Shown piece after piece: positions 36,429 through 45,600 of a DNA stretch of 64,000 bases (position 1 is the stretch's first letter; each line of letters begins with the position of its first letter). The position numbers were made by a program, and so were the translations under genes. Origin of the DNA: Mycobacterium conspicuum (lineage in GTDB: Bacteria; Actinomycetota; Actinomycetes; Mycobacteriales; Mycobacteriaceae). Where the stretch lies: NCBI RefSeq assembly GCF_010730195.1, contig NZ_AP022613.1, positions 744,001 through 808,000 on the forward strand. Direction: 5' to 3'. Below the pieces are notes generated by a model. That model was not told the DNA's origin. It ran no database searches and saw only the letters and a list, made by a program, of their open reading frames with translations.

Positions 36429-37426
36429 TTTGCGTCCAGGCGCCGCGCGAACGGGCCTACCCGTTCGATGAACCGGTCGAAGAACACCAAGGGGTCGACG
36501 CCAACGCCGATGTGCGCGTTGGGTTCCCGGCCCCAGCGCCCCGACCAGTCGGTTACCGTCATGCCGCGGGTCAGGGTTCCGGTCAGCTCGACGTCGACCG
36601 TCGCGGCCTGGGTTGTAATCAGCTGCGGGTCCAGCGCGGCCGCGGCGGCCAGCGGATCGTGAAGATGCGCCACAAACCCGTGGCCTAGGCCGTGATAGGC
36701 CTCCATATAGAACCGCGTCGCGTCCTCGATCACCCGGATCAACGGATTGGCCGGGTTTGACCCGGCGGCGGTCGCCAGCCTCGCGAGATGTTCCGGCGTC
36801 ATCGCGATGCGGCGCGTCAGATCCAGGCCGCACAAGATTGGAAGTTGTTGTGGTGCAACGGCATTCACCGACCAGGCCGCAAACACCTCGGCCGCCGCCT
36901 CGGGGTCGAAGCCGATGTTCCACTCCGTGACCGGGTTGGTGTTGCCGCGGTAATCGTAGGCGCCGCCCATGATCACCAGCCGCCGCAACAGCGTCGGCAG
37001 CGCCGGCTCGGCGCGCAGCGCCAGCGCCAGATTGGTCAACGGTGCCGTCGCCACGCCGATCAGCTCACCGGCGAAATCGTGCGCGGCGTGCACCCAGGCC
37101 GCCGCGGAGTCGTAGTCGGTGAGTCGGCGTTTCGAAGGCGGCAGGTCGGCATACCCCAAGCCCCTCGTTCCATGCACGGCCGAGGAAGCGAGGATCGCGC
37201 CCGCCAGTGTCTCGCTGGAGCCCTTCGAGACCGGCACGTCGGTGATCCGGCACAGCTCAAGCAGCCCGAAGTTGTTCTCGCAAACCTGTTCCACCGCAAC
37301 GTTTCCGCCGGTCGAGGCGATCCCGACGACGTGCGCGTCCGGGCTGGCCAGCAGGTAGATCAACGCCAGGGCATCGTCGACCCCGGTGTCGACGTCGACG
37401 AAGACGGGCGCTTTCACCGCGACCAC
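36425..37426 (-). CDS. iunH: Inosine-uridine preferring nucleoside hydrolase
   Basis: 333 residues of the IU-nucleoside hydrolase family. The Ca-binding Asp cluster VDVDTGVDDA is at residues 10-19, IGVATAPLTNLALAL and MGGAYDYRGN follow, then EWNIGFDPEAA, and HDPLAAAAALDP is the last metal/His element. It hydrolyses ribonucleosides to base + ribose, feeding purine and pyrimidine salvage. It corresponds to Rv3393. The C-terminal overlap with the PPE gene is convergent. Confidence 0.92.
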   Translation of the reverse strand: MVAVKAPVFVDVDTGVDDALALIYLLASPDAHVVGIASTGGNVAVEQVCENNFGLLELCRITDVPVSKGSSETLAGAILASSAVHGTRGLGYADLPPSKRRLTDYDSAAAWVHAAHDFAGELIGVATAPLTNLALALRAEPALPTLLRRLVIMGGAYDYRGNTNPVTEWNIGFDPEAAAEVFAAWSVNAVAPQQLPILCGLDLTRRIAMTPEHLARLATAAGSNPANPLIRVIEDATRFYMEAYHGLGHGFVAHLHDPLAAAAALDPQLITTQAATVDVELTGTLTRGMTVTDWSGRWGREPNAHIGVGVDPLVFFDRFIERVGPFARRLDAN

Positions 37427-37493
37427 GTTAGTGCCGCTTCCTGGGGGCCATGCTGGCAGGGTGCCGAGAGCCTCCCCGGGTATCCGCCCGTGA

Positions 37494-39494
37494 CTACCAG
37501 TGCACGCCGGGCACCAGCCGGACCAGCTGCTTGACCGGCTTGGGCACGCGGGTGCCGGCGCGTGCCGGCGGTTTGGGACGCCGGGGAGCCTCGGTGTGGT
37601 CTGGCTCCGACTCTGGCACCGAAATGCCCAGTGCTGCAGCCGAATCCGGATAGCCCAGATACAGCTGATGCAAGAACCGCCGGGCCGTCCTGGGCGCGAA
37701 GTAGTTGCCGGCCTCGGCCAGCGTTCCTATCGGGGTGTCGATGCGCGCCGGCTTGTCCACCAGTGCGCGCACCACCATGGCCGCCGCACGCTCGGGGCTG
37801 ATGGCCGGCACCGGGTTGAGCCGGTGGGAGGGTGCGATCATCGGCGTCTTCACCAGGGGCATATGTATGTTGGTGAACGTGATGTGGTCGGACAGCGTCT
37901 CCGATCCGACCACGTCTGCGAATGCGTCCAGCGCGGCCTTGCTCGGCAGATACGAGCTGTACTTGGGATTTCGCGCTTGTACGCCGGCGCTGGACACGTT
38001 GACGACGTGGCCGAATCGGCGTTCACGCCAGTGCGGCAGCAGTGCCAGCACCATCCGCACCGCCCCGAAGTAGTTGACCGCCATCACCCGTTCGTAGTCG
38101 TGCAGCCGGTCGGTGGAGTTGACCACCGAGCGGCGTATCGACCGGCCGGCGTTGTTGACCAGGTAGTCGACGTGGCCGAATCGGCCCAGGATGTCTTTGA
38201 CGGTGTGCTCCACCGAGGTGGAATCGGTGACGTCGCAGGTAAAGGCGTGCGCCGCACCACCTTTGGCGCGGATCTCAACGACCAGCTCGTCGAGGGCGTC
38301 GGCGTTGCGGGCCAGCGCGAATACGGTCGCACCTCGCTCCGCCACGGCCAGCGCCGACGCCCGGCCGATCCCGCTGGAGGCACCGGTGATGATGACGTGC
38401 CGGCCGCGCAGTGGGCCCTTCGGGTCGTCGCGGCGCGCCCGATCGGGGTCAAGGTGCTCGGCCCAGTATCGCCACAGCCGCGTCGCGTAGTCGGCGAACT
38501 CGGGAACCTCAATTCCGGTACCCTGCAATGCCTTTCGGGTCTGGTCGGCGACGAACGTGGGTTTGAGATCGACGACGTCGAAAATCTGCGGCGGCACTCC
38601 CACCTGAGTCGCGGCCATGTTGCGCAGCGCCTTGGCGCGCCCGCGAACCTTGAGCACCGGTGCGGCCGCCGACCGCGGCAGCGACCCGCGCAGCGGCGGC
38701 AGTCCGGCCGCCGGGGCGATGCCGCGGTAGATGCCGCGCAGCCCAATGGTTTTCGGCGCCGTCAGGTTGAAGGTCTGACCGTCCCGGCCCTCGGCGTGCA
38801 TGAGCGCGACGAGTGCGTCGGCCACATAGTCGACCGGGACGATGTTGGTGCGGCCGGTGTCGGGCAGCATCAGCGGGGTCAGCCGGGGCAGCACGGCCAG
38901 CTTCGACAGCACGCCGAAGAAGTAATACGGTCCGTCGACCTTGTCCATCTCGCCGGTGCGGGAGTCGCCCACCACCACCGCCGGACGGTAGATGCGGTGC
39001 CGCAGCCCCGGCGTCGAGCGCACCAGCAGCTCGGCCTCGAACTTCGTCTGGTGATAGGGCGTCGGGAGCCGCTGGCCGACGTCGAAGTCGTCCTCGGTGA
39101 ACTCGCCGGCGAAGTCGCCCGCGACCGCGATCGACGAGACGTGGTGCAACGTCGCACTTAGCCGCTTGGTCAGCTCGATGACGGCGCGGGTCCCCTCGAC
39201 GTTGGCGGCCCGTTGTTCGGCGTCGCCGGCGGTGATGTCGTAGATCGCCGCGCAGTGCACCACGTGGTCGATCTCGCCCAACTCGGCGATGGTCGCGTCG
39301 GTCAACTCGAGTTCAGTCAGGTCTGCGACCAGCGGCTTTACCCGTTCGCCCCAGCGCACCGACCGTCGTTCGAATCGCCCCAGCGACGCGCGGCGAACCA
39401 GCACCCACACCCGCGCGTCGGGCTCGGTGTCCAAGATGCGTGAAACGACGCGGCCCCCAATAAACCCGGTACCGCCGGTAACGACATACCGCAT
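37494..39494 (-). CDS. acrA1: Fatty acyl-CoA reductase AcrA1 (two-domain)
   Basis: 666 residues: an N-terminal extended SDR/male-sterility domain (TGGTGFIGGRVVSRIL at residues 6-21, reducing acyl-CoA to aldehyde) fused to a C-terminal classical SDR (TGASSGIGRASALA; catalytic YSSYLPSKAAL). It corresponds to Rv3391. It probably makes fatty alcohols or aldehydes for wax or storage lipids, and a WS/DGAT acyltransferase that uses alcohols is at 49936-51282. I chose ATG 39494 (MRYVVTGGTGFIG). Confidence 0.92.
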   Translation of the reverse strand: MRYVVTGGTGFIGGRVVSRILDTEPDARVWVLVRRASLGRFERRSVRWGERVKPLVADLTELELTDATIAELGEIDHVVHCAAIYDITAGDAEQRAANVEGTRAVIELTKRLSATLHHVSSIAVAGDFAGEFTEDDFDVGQRLPTPYHQTKFEAELLVRSTPGLRHRIYRPAVVVGDSRTGEMDKVDGPYYFFGVLSKLAVLPRLTPLMLPDTGRTNIVPVDYVADALVALMHAEGRDGQTFNLTAPKTIGLRGIYRGIAPAAGLPPLRGSLPRSAAAPVLKVRGRAKALRNMAATQVGVPPQIFDVVDLKPTFVADQTRKALQGTGIEVPEFADYATRLWRYWAEHLDPDRARRDDPKGPLRGRHVIITGASSGIGRASALAVAERGATVFALARNADALDELVVEIRAKGGAAHAFTCDVTDSTSVEHTVKDILGRFGHVDYLVNNAGRSIRRSVVNSTDRLHDYERVMAVNYFGAVRMVLALLPHWRERRFGHVVNVSSAGVQARNPKYSSYLPSKAALDAFADVVGSETLSDHITFTNIHMPLVKTPMIAPSHRLNPVPAISPERAAAMVVRALVDKPARIDTPIGTLAEAGNYFAPRTARRFLHQLYLGYPDSAAALGISVPESEPDHTEAPRRPKPPARAGTRVPKPVKQLVRLVPGVHW

Positions 39495-39538
39495 GCGCCC
39501 ATCGTGGCGGCCCTCACGCCGCGCGTCAACCGGGCCGG

Positions 39539-40258
39539 TCAGTTGAAGCTGCGGATCCCGTCCCAATCCACCAGCGTCCAGCCGTCCATCGGATTACCGG
39601 TGATCACCACCCGGCCGGCATTGGGCAGCGGATGGCTGGTCAGCAGGCTGTCCTTGGGGTTCTTCACGTTCAACAGCGTCCACACCATGATCGCGGTGCC
39701 CTGCGAGAACACCGCCGGCTTGCTGTGGCCGCTGTCGTAGATTTTGCGGACGGCGGCGGTGAACTGGTCGTTGAAGTCCTTGCCGCTCACCGAGCCCGGG
39801 ATGCTGTCGCCGACGTCGCCGTTCAACCAGTTCGTCGGCGCCACCATGTAGGTCGAATTGGCCATCGATTGGGGTTTGCCGTTGTACCAGCCGGCGTTGA
39901 GCGGCTGCAGGCCCTGAATGATTTCGACCTGCTTGCCCAGTTCGCTGGCCAGCGGCCCGGCGGTCTGCTGCGCTTCGGCCATGGGCGAGGCGTAAATGGC
40001 ATCCGCGGGGCCGTTGGAGTCGCTGTGCCGGAGTTGGTGCACCAACTGCTGGGCCTGCCCCTTGCCCTCGTCGGTGAGGCTGGGGCCGGGGACGTTGGTA
40101 TCGAGGACGCCGTCCGCGTCGGCCTGGGACTGAGCGTTTCGGACAAACGTCACGGTGATGTTGCGCGCCTGCGGTGTTCCGCCGCAGGCACCGACGAGAA
40201 TCGTGGCGGCGAGCACGGCCAGAACCTTGGCGGCCTTCCAGTCGGTGCGGTTACGCAT
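39539..40258 (-). CDS. lpqD: Lipoprotein LpqD, histidine-phosphatase fold without catalytic His
   Basis: 239 residues. The lipobox is LVGACGG with Cys25 as the acylated residue, so the protein is anchored outside the membrane. The mature part has the phosphoglycerate-mutase/histidine-phosphatase plan (SLTDEGKGQAQQLVHQLRHS, AIYASPMAEAQQTAGPLA). However, the RHG motif is RNAQS and the second His motif is FSQGTAI, so both catalytic histidines are replaced. It is probably a binding or scaffold lipoprotein. It corresponds to Rv3390. It is divergent from htdY. Confidence 0.9.
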   Translation of the reverse strand: MRNRTDWKAAKVLAVLAATILVGACGGTPQARNITVTFVRNAQSQADADGVLDTNVPGPSLTDEGKGQAQQLVHQLRHSDSNGPADAIYASPMAEAQQTAGPLASELGKQVEIIQGLQPLNAGWYNGKPQSMANSTYMVAPTNWLNGDVGDSIPGSVSGKDFNDQFTAAVRKIYDSGHSKPAVFSQGTAIMVWTLLNVKNPKDSLLTSHPLPNAGRVVITGNPMDGWTLVDWDGIRSFN

Positions 40259-40353
40259 CTCAATAGCCTGCCTTGCCTACCGCCTCGTTGTGAAGGGTTT
40301 GGTAGTGGTTAGCTGCAGGAAAGCTTGCCTTCTGGAATCGAGAGGAGATCCGC

Positions 40354-41226
40354 ATGGCGATCGACCCGACAGCCATCGGCGCGAAGACCGAACCAATGCT
40401 GTTCGAATGGACCGACCGGGACACCATGCTCTACGCGCTCGGTATCGGCGCCGGGCTCGAGGACTTGTCGTTCACCACCGAGAACAGCCACGACCTTCCC
40501 CAGCAGGTGCTGCCGACCTACGCGGTGATCGCCTGCCCGGCGTTTGGGGCGGGCGGGCTGATCGGAAAGTTCAACTGGGCCTTGCTGTTACACGGCTCGC
40601 AGTCCATCAAGCTGCATGCGCCGCTGCCGCCCTCGGGGAAGCTGTCGGTGGTCTCCGACGTCGCCGACATCCAGGACAAGGGCGAGGGCAAGAACGCCAT
40701 CGTCATGCTGCGGGGCCGCGGCACCGATCCGGACACGGGCGAGTTGGTCGCGGAGACGATGAGCACCGCGGTCATCCGTCAGGCCGGCGGGTTCGGGGGA
40801 GTGCCCGGCCAGCGACCCGTCGCACCCGAGTTCCCGGACCGCGCACCCGACGCCCGCATCGACCTGCCCACCCGCGAGGATCAGGCGCTGATCTATCGCC
40901 TGTCCGGTGACCGCAATCCGTTGCACAGTGACCCCTGGTTCGCCAAGGAGATGGCCGGGTTCCCCAAGCCGATCCTGCACGGGCTGTGCACCTACGGCGT
41001 CTCGGGCCGCGCGCTGGTCAGCGAGCTGGGCAAGGGCGTGGCCGCCAACATCACCTCGATCTCCGCACGGTTCACCTCGCCGGTGTTTCCCGGGGAGACG
41101 TTGAGCACGCTGATCTGGCGCACGGGGCCGGGCAAGGCGGTGTATCGCACCGAGGTCGCCGGCGTCGACGGCGCCGAAACGCGGGTGGTGCTCGACGACG
41201 GCGAGGTGGAATACACCGAGAGTTAG
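40354..41226 (+). CDS. htdY: (R)-3-hydroxyacyl-thioester dehydratase HtdY
   Basis: 290 residues, double hotdog fold. The second half has the hydratase-2 motif YRLSGDRNPLHSDPWFAKEM with Asp186, Asn188 and His191, then PILHGLCTYG. It dehydrates (R)-3-hydroxyacyl-CoA or -ACP esters and corresponds to Rv3389c. The start is ATG 40354, with GAGAGGAGA upstream. It converges with the permease gene, overlapping stops by 4 bp. Confidence 0.93.
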   Translation: MAIDPTAIGAKTEPMLFEWTDRDTMLYALGIGAGLEDLSFTTENSHDLPQQVLPTYAVIACPAFGAGGLIGKFNWALLLHGSQSIKLHAPLPPSGKLSVVSDVADIQDKGEGKNAIVMLRGRGTDPDTGELVAETMSTAVIRQAGGFGGVPGQRPVAPEFPDRAPDARIDLPTREDQALIYRLSGDRNPLHSDPWFAKEMAGFPKPILHGLCTYGVSGRALVSELGKGVAANITSISARFTSPVFPGETLSTLIWRTGPGKAVYRTEVAGVDGAETRVVLDDGEVEYTES

Positions 41227-42527
41227 TTGCTCGGAAGCCGTTGCCGCTGACGGTAATAGTGCCGGTAGGTCGCCGCGGGCACGACGACGAAGGTGATCAC
41301 GATCAGCGCGATCGAGAAGTAGTTGACGCCTTTTTGCGGCGTCAGCAGGATGGTCCGGTAGTCGAAGGACGCCGCCAGCGCCACCGATACCACGACCGCG
41401 ACGACCGGTAACACCTTGTCGGTCAACGCATTTCGCCTGACCGCGGCGTGTTCTGGTGACCGACCGCGTGCCAATGCCATGAGAGCGATGGGCACGACGA
41501 TGAATTGGATGAACCGGGCGATCACCGCCAGGCCGGTGAGGTTCACGCTGTTGAACCGAAGGGCCAGCGGGAACGCGAACGCCAAGGATGCGGTGATTCC
41601 GAAAGCGAGCATCGGTACGCCGAATTTGTTCTTGTCTGACAAGCGGATCGGCAAAATCCCGCGGTCGGACAGCGCGGTCCACAGTCGCGGGGCGCCGAAC
41701 GACGCGGCCACGTTGATGCCGAACATCGACACCAAGGCGCCGATGACGATGACGGTCCGAAACGTCTCGTTTGCGACGGCGGCGGGCAGTTGCACGGTGT
41801 CGCGGGAAGCCACGATCTTGTCGGCTCCGAGGCACATTGCGACCACCACGGCGAGCACGTAAATGGCGCCGACGGTCAACACCGCCAGCGGTATGGCGCG
41901 CGGCAGGTTCCGGTCGGGTGTGTGCATTTCCTCGGCGGCATTGGCGATCGATTCGAAACCGGTGAACGCGTACAGCGCGGCTATGGTGGCAAGCGTCAAT
42001 CCGGCGACGCCGTCCCTGTGGATTTCGACGGCCGCCGCCGACGTTGCGTAATTGTTCACGTGCTGGGTGACGACGAGCCACAGCCCGCCGGCGATAAACA
42101 ACGAAAGCGCGAAAACCTTTCCGATGGTTGAAATTCCGTTCGCCCACCGGATCGCCCGGTTGCCGAACAGGTTAATGGCCAGCAGCACCGCGATAAAGAG
42201 GAGAAAGGTCAGGGTCTTGACGCTGAACAGCTCGGTACCTTCGGCCCAATGTTGGCCGGGGAAGAGCACATCCAACAGGGTCGACACAAACAGCGACGCC
42301 AAAACTCCCCAGGCGATCGAGGCCGTGATCGCGTGCGTGACACCGACATAGATGCCGATGCGTTCACCGAATGCGGCCCTCGTGTAGGCATAGGCCGCGC
42401 CATTGGTTTTCACGTATCGGGCCGCTGTGGCGAACACCAGTGCCATGACGCCGGCGAAGAGGCCCGCCAGAATGTAGGCCAGCGGTGCGTAGGGTCCGGC
42501 GAGCTTGATCACCGTGCCCGGGGTCAA
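41223..42527 (-). CDS. APC-family amino-acid permease, start uncertain
   Basis: 434 residues from TTG 42527, with about 11 membrane helices. Helix 6 contains the usual APC pattern (YAFTGFESIANAAEEMHTP). Helix 1 motif GAGIF lies just before this start: codons upstream read SKLGFWSVVLLGINAIIGAGIFLTPG, cited here in part as LLGINAIIGAGIFLTPG. Using the TTG would therefore cut the substrate-binding helix. The substrate is probably a neutral amino acid, but this cannot be fixed from sequence. Confidence 0.75.
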   Translation of the reverse strand: MTPGTVIKLAGPYAPLAYILAGLFAGVMALVFATAARYVKTNGAAYAYTRAAFGERIGIYVGVTHAITASIAWGVLASLFVSTLLDVLFPGQHWAEGTELFSVKTLTFLLFIAVLLAINLFGNRAIRWANGISTIGKVFALSLFIAGGLWLVVTQHVNNYATSAAAVEIHRDGVAGLTLATIAALYAFTGFESIANAAEEMHTPDRNLPRAIPLAVLTVGAIYVLAVVVAMCLGADKIVASRDTVQLPAAVANETFRTVIVIGALVSMFGINVAASFGAPRLWTALSDRGILPIRLSDKNKFGVPMLAFGITASLAFAFPLALRFNSVNLTGLAVIARFIQFIVVPIALMALARGRSPEHAAVRRNALTDKVLPVVAVVVSVALAASFDYRTILLTPQKGVNYFSIALIVITFVVVPAATYRHYYRQRQRLPSN

Positions 42528-42666
42528 GAAGATGCCCGCCCCGATGATCGCGTTGATCCCGAGCAGGACGACGCTCCAGAAGCCGAGCTTGCTGATCGCG
42601 CACCGTCCTGTCCGCAGGTCGTACCGCCACGGGCAGCGGTAGCACTGATGACGTCAACGGTGCCAC
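42528..42666 (-). other. Out-of-frame N-terminal end of the permease
   Basis: The permease frame is open upstream to a stop near 42654 but has no ATG, GTG or TTG before 42527. In another minus frame a GTG at 42666 gives a plausible cytoplasmic lead (MAPLTSSVLPLPVAVRPADR), which would join the permease frame by a one-base change near 42600 (GGTGCGCG). This points to a frameshift or a base error. Confidence 0.55.
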
Positions 42667-42680
42667 AAGTTGCCTAACCG

Positions 42681-45600
42681 TTAGGGCCCGCCATCGGAAC
42701 CATGGTTGCCGTCGGTTCCCCGCGTGCCCGACAGCGTCCCGGGGTCGCGGACCGTGCCGCCGGCGGCGCCGGTGCCGTCGGGCGCGCCGCCGTCGCCGCC
42801 GTCGCCGCCGTCGCCGCCGTTGCCGATGAACTGGGCGTTGCCGCCGTCGCCGCCGAGGGCGCCGCTGCCGCCGGTGCCCGTCCCGGTGTTGTTGCCGCCG
42901 TCTCCGCCCTGGCCGCCACCCCCGCCGTTGCCTTGGAATGACCCGCCCGTGCCGCCGTTGCCGCCTTGGCCGCCGTCGCCGCCGTTGCTGCTGGCTTGGG
43001 TGCTGTTGGTGTTGCCGCCGGTGCCGCCGGCGCCGCCGTTACCGCCGTCGCCGTTGATGGGGGCGTCGCCGCCGCTGCCCCCGGCGCCGCCCTGGCCGCC
43101 GTCGCCGGCGTTCTTGGCGGTTTGGCTGCCGCCGCTGCCGCCGTCCCCGCCGTCGCCGCCGCTGCCCTCGGCCGAACCGCCGCTGCCGCCGGCCCCGCCG
43201 GCGCCGCCGTTGCCGCCCCGGCCTGGGCCCCCGGTTTCGCTTCCGGCGTTCCCGCCCTGGCCGCCGGCCGGCCCGTTATTGTTGCCGCCGGCCCCGCCGG
43301 CGCCGGCCGCCGTCCCCGGATTTGCCGCCGGTGCCGCCGGTGCCGCCGGGGGTGCCGTCGCCGTTCGCGTTGATCCCGCCGGCCCCGCCGGTGCCGCCGG
43401 TGCCGCCGTTGCCGTTGCCGCCGTTGCCGCCGTTGCCGCCGTTGCCGGGGTGGTCGGTGAAGTCGCTGGGCTGCGGACCCGCGCCGCCGTTACCGCCGTT
43501 GCCGCCGTTGCCGGTGCCCAGGGCGTCGCCGCCGTTGCCGCCGTTGCCGCCGTTGCCGCCGCTGCCCCTGGCGACGTTGACGTCGCCGCCGTTGCCGCCG
43601 TTGCCGCCATTGCCGGATTGCGTGCCGCCGGCCCCGCCGTTGCCGCCATTGCCGCCGCCGCCGTTATCGGCGGGCGCCCCCGTTGCCGCCGTTGCCGCCG
43701 TCGCCGACCAGCCCGGCGTTGCCGCCGTCACCGCCGGTGCCACCGGCGCCCCCGGTGCCGATGGTCCCGCCACTGCCGCTAAGGTGCCCGCCGAATCCAC
43801 CGTCGCCTCCGTCGCCGCCGACGCCCGCGGTGCCCGCGTTCACCCCGGCGGTGCCGCCGCTCCCGCCGTCGCCGCCGGCCCCACCGTTGCCGCTGGCCTT
43901 CGGTCCCGGGGCAAACCCTCCAAAGGCCGCTCCGCCCGTCCCGCCGGTCCCGCCCTGGCCGCCGGTGCCGCCGTTGCCGTCGAGCCCGGCGTCCCCGCCG
44001 TTTCCGCCGGCGCCGGCGTTGCCGCCGTTGCCGCCGGTGCCTTGGCTGGCGGGGGTGCTGTTTGTTCCGGAGTCGCCGCCGGTGCCGCCGTTGCCGCCGG
44101 TCCCGCCGTCCCCGGCGTTGCCGCTCTGCTCCCCGCCGTGCCCGCCCGCGCCGGCGTCGCCGCCGTCGCCGCCGTTGCCGGCCACGCTGTCGGTGCCGGT
44201 GACGTTCGCGCCACTGCCGCCGGCGCCGCCGTTGCCGCCTTGGCCGCCATTGCCGGTCACCCCGGCGTTGCCGCCGTTGCCACCGGAACCGCCTTTGCCG
44301 CCGGCATCACCGGTCGCGCCGTTGGCGATCCCGGTGCTGCCGTCACCGCCGTCGCCACCCGCGCCGCCGTTGCCGCCGCTGCCGGTGGTGGCGCCGGTGC
44401 CGGCGGTGCCGGAATTCCCGCCGTCACCGCCGTTCCCGCCGGCCGGGGCGCTGGCCCCGCCGGTGCCGGTGTCGGTGCCGCCGTTGGCGCCGTTGCCGCC
44501 GTCGCCGCCGTCACCGGCGTTGCCGCCGACACCGCCGGCGGCGTTGCCGCCATTGCCGCCTTGGCCGCCCTGGCCGCCGTTGTCGCCGGCCAGGCCGGCG
44601 GCGGTGGCGGTGTTCGCGTCGCTACCGTTGCCGCCTTTGCCGCCGTTACCGCCGTTGCCGGCATTGCCGTTGGTGGCGCCGGTGCCGGCGGTGCCGGCAT
44701 CCCCACCGTTCCCGCCGTTACCGCCACCCGGGGCGGTGACCCCACCGGTGCCGGTGTCGGCGCCACCGTTGCCGCCGGCCCCGCCATCGCCGCCGCTACC
44801 GGCGTCGCCGCCGACGCCGGTGAGCCCGCCGCTGCCACCATTGCCACCTTGGCCGCCTTGCCCGCCGGCGGTGCCGGCCAGGCCGCTGACGTCGGACATC
44901 CCGTCCCCGCCCTGGCCGCCTTGCCCGCCGTTGCCGCCGACCCCGAAGTGGCCGTTGGCGCCCGCGGTGCCGGCGGTCCCGCCGCCCGCACCGGCGTTGC
45001 CGCCTCTGCCGCCGGCGCCGGCGTTGCCGCCGTTGCCGCCGTTTCCGCCGGTGCCCGCGCCCTTGCCGGTGTCCGGGGCGCCCGCACCGCCGGTGCCGCC
45101 GTTTCCGCCGGTGCCGCCGTTTCCGCCGGTGCCGCCGTTGCCGTTGACGCCGCCCGCGCCGGCGGCGCCGCCGGTCCCGCCGGTGCCGCCCTGTCCGCCC
45201 GCGGTGCCGTCGCCGCCGGCCGCGCCGGTGGTTCCGGTGGCGTCGGTGCCGGCCCTGCCGGCGCCGCCTTGGCCGCCTTGCCCGCCGTTGCCGCCGGTGC
45301 CCGCGTCGCCGACTGTCCCTGCGGTGCCCGCGGCGCCGGCGCCGCTGCCGGCGGCTCCGCCCTGCCCGCCGGCACCGGCCGCTCCGCCGGTGCCGCCGGT
45401 GCCGCCGTTGCCCGCGCCGGCGCCGCTGTCGGCGGCCCCGGTTCCCCCGGTGCCGCCGTTGCCGCCGGTGCCGCCGGTTCCGCCGGTGCCGCCGTTGCCG
45501 TTGACGCCGCCCGCGCCGGCGGCCGGTCCGCCGGTGCCGCCCTGTCCGCCCGCGGTGCCGTCGCCGCCGGCCGCGCCGGTGGTTCCGGTGGCGTCGGTGC

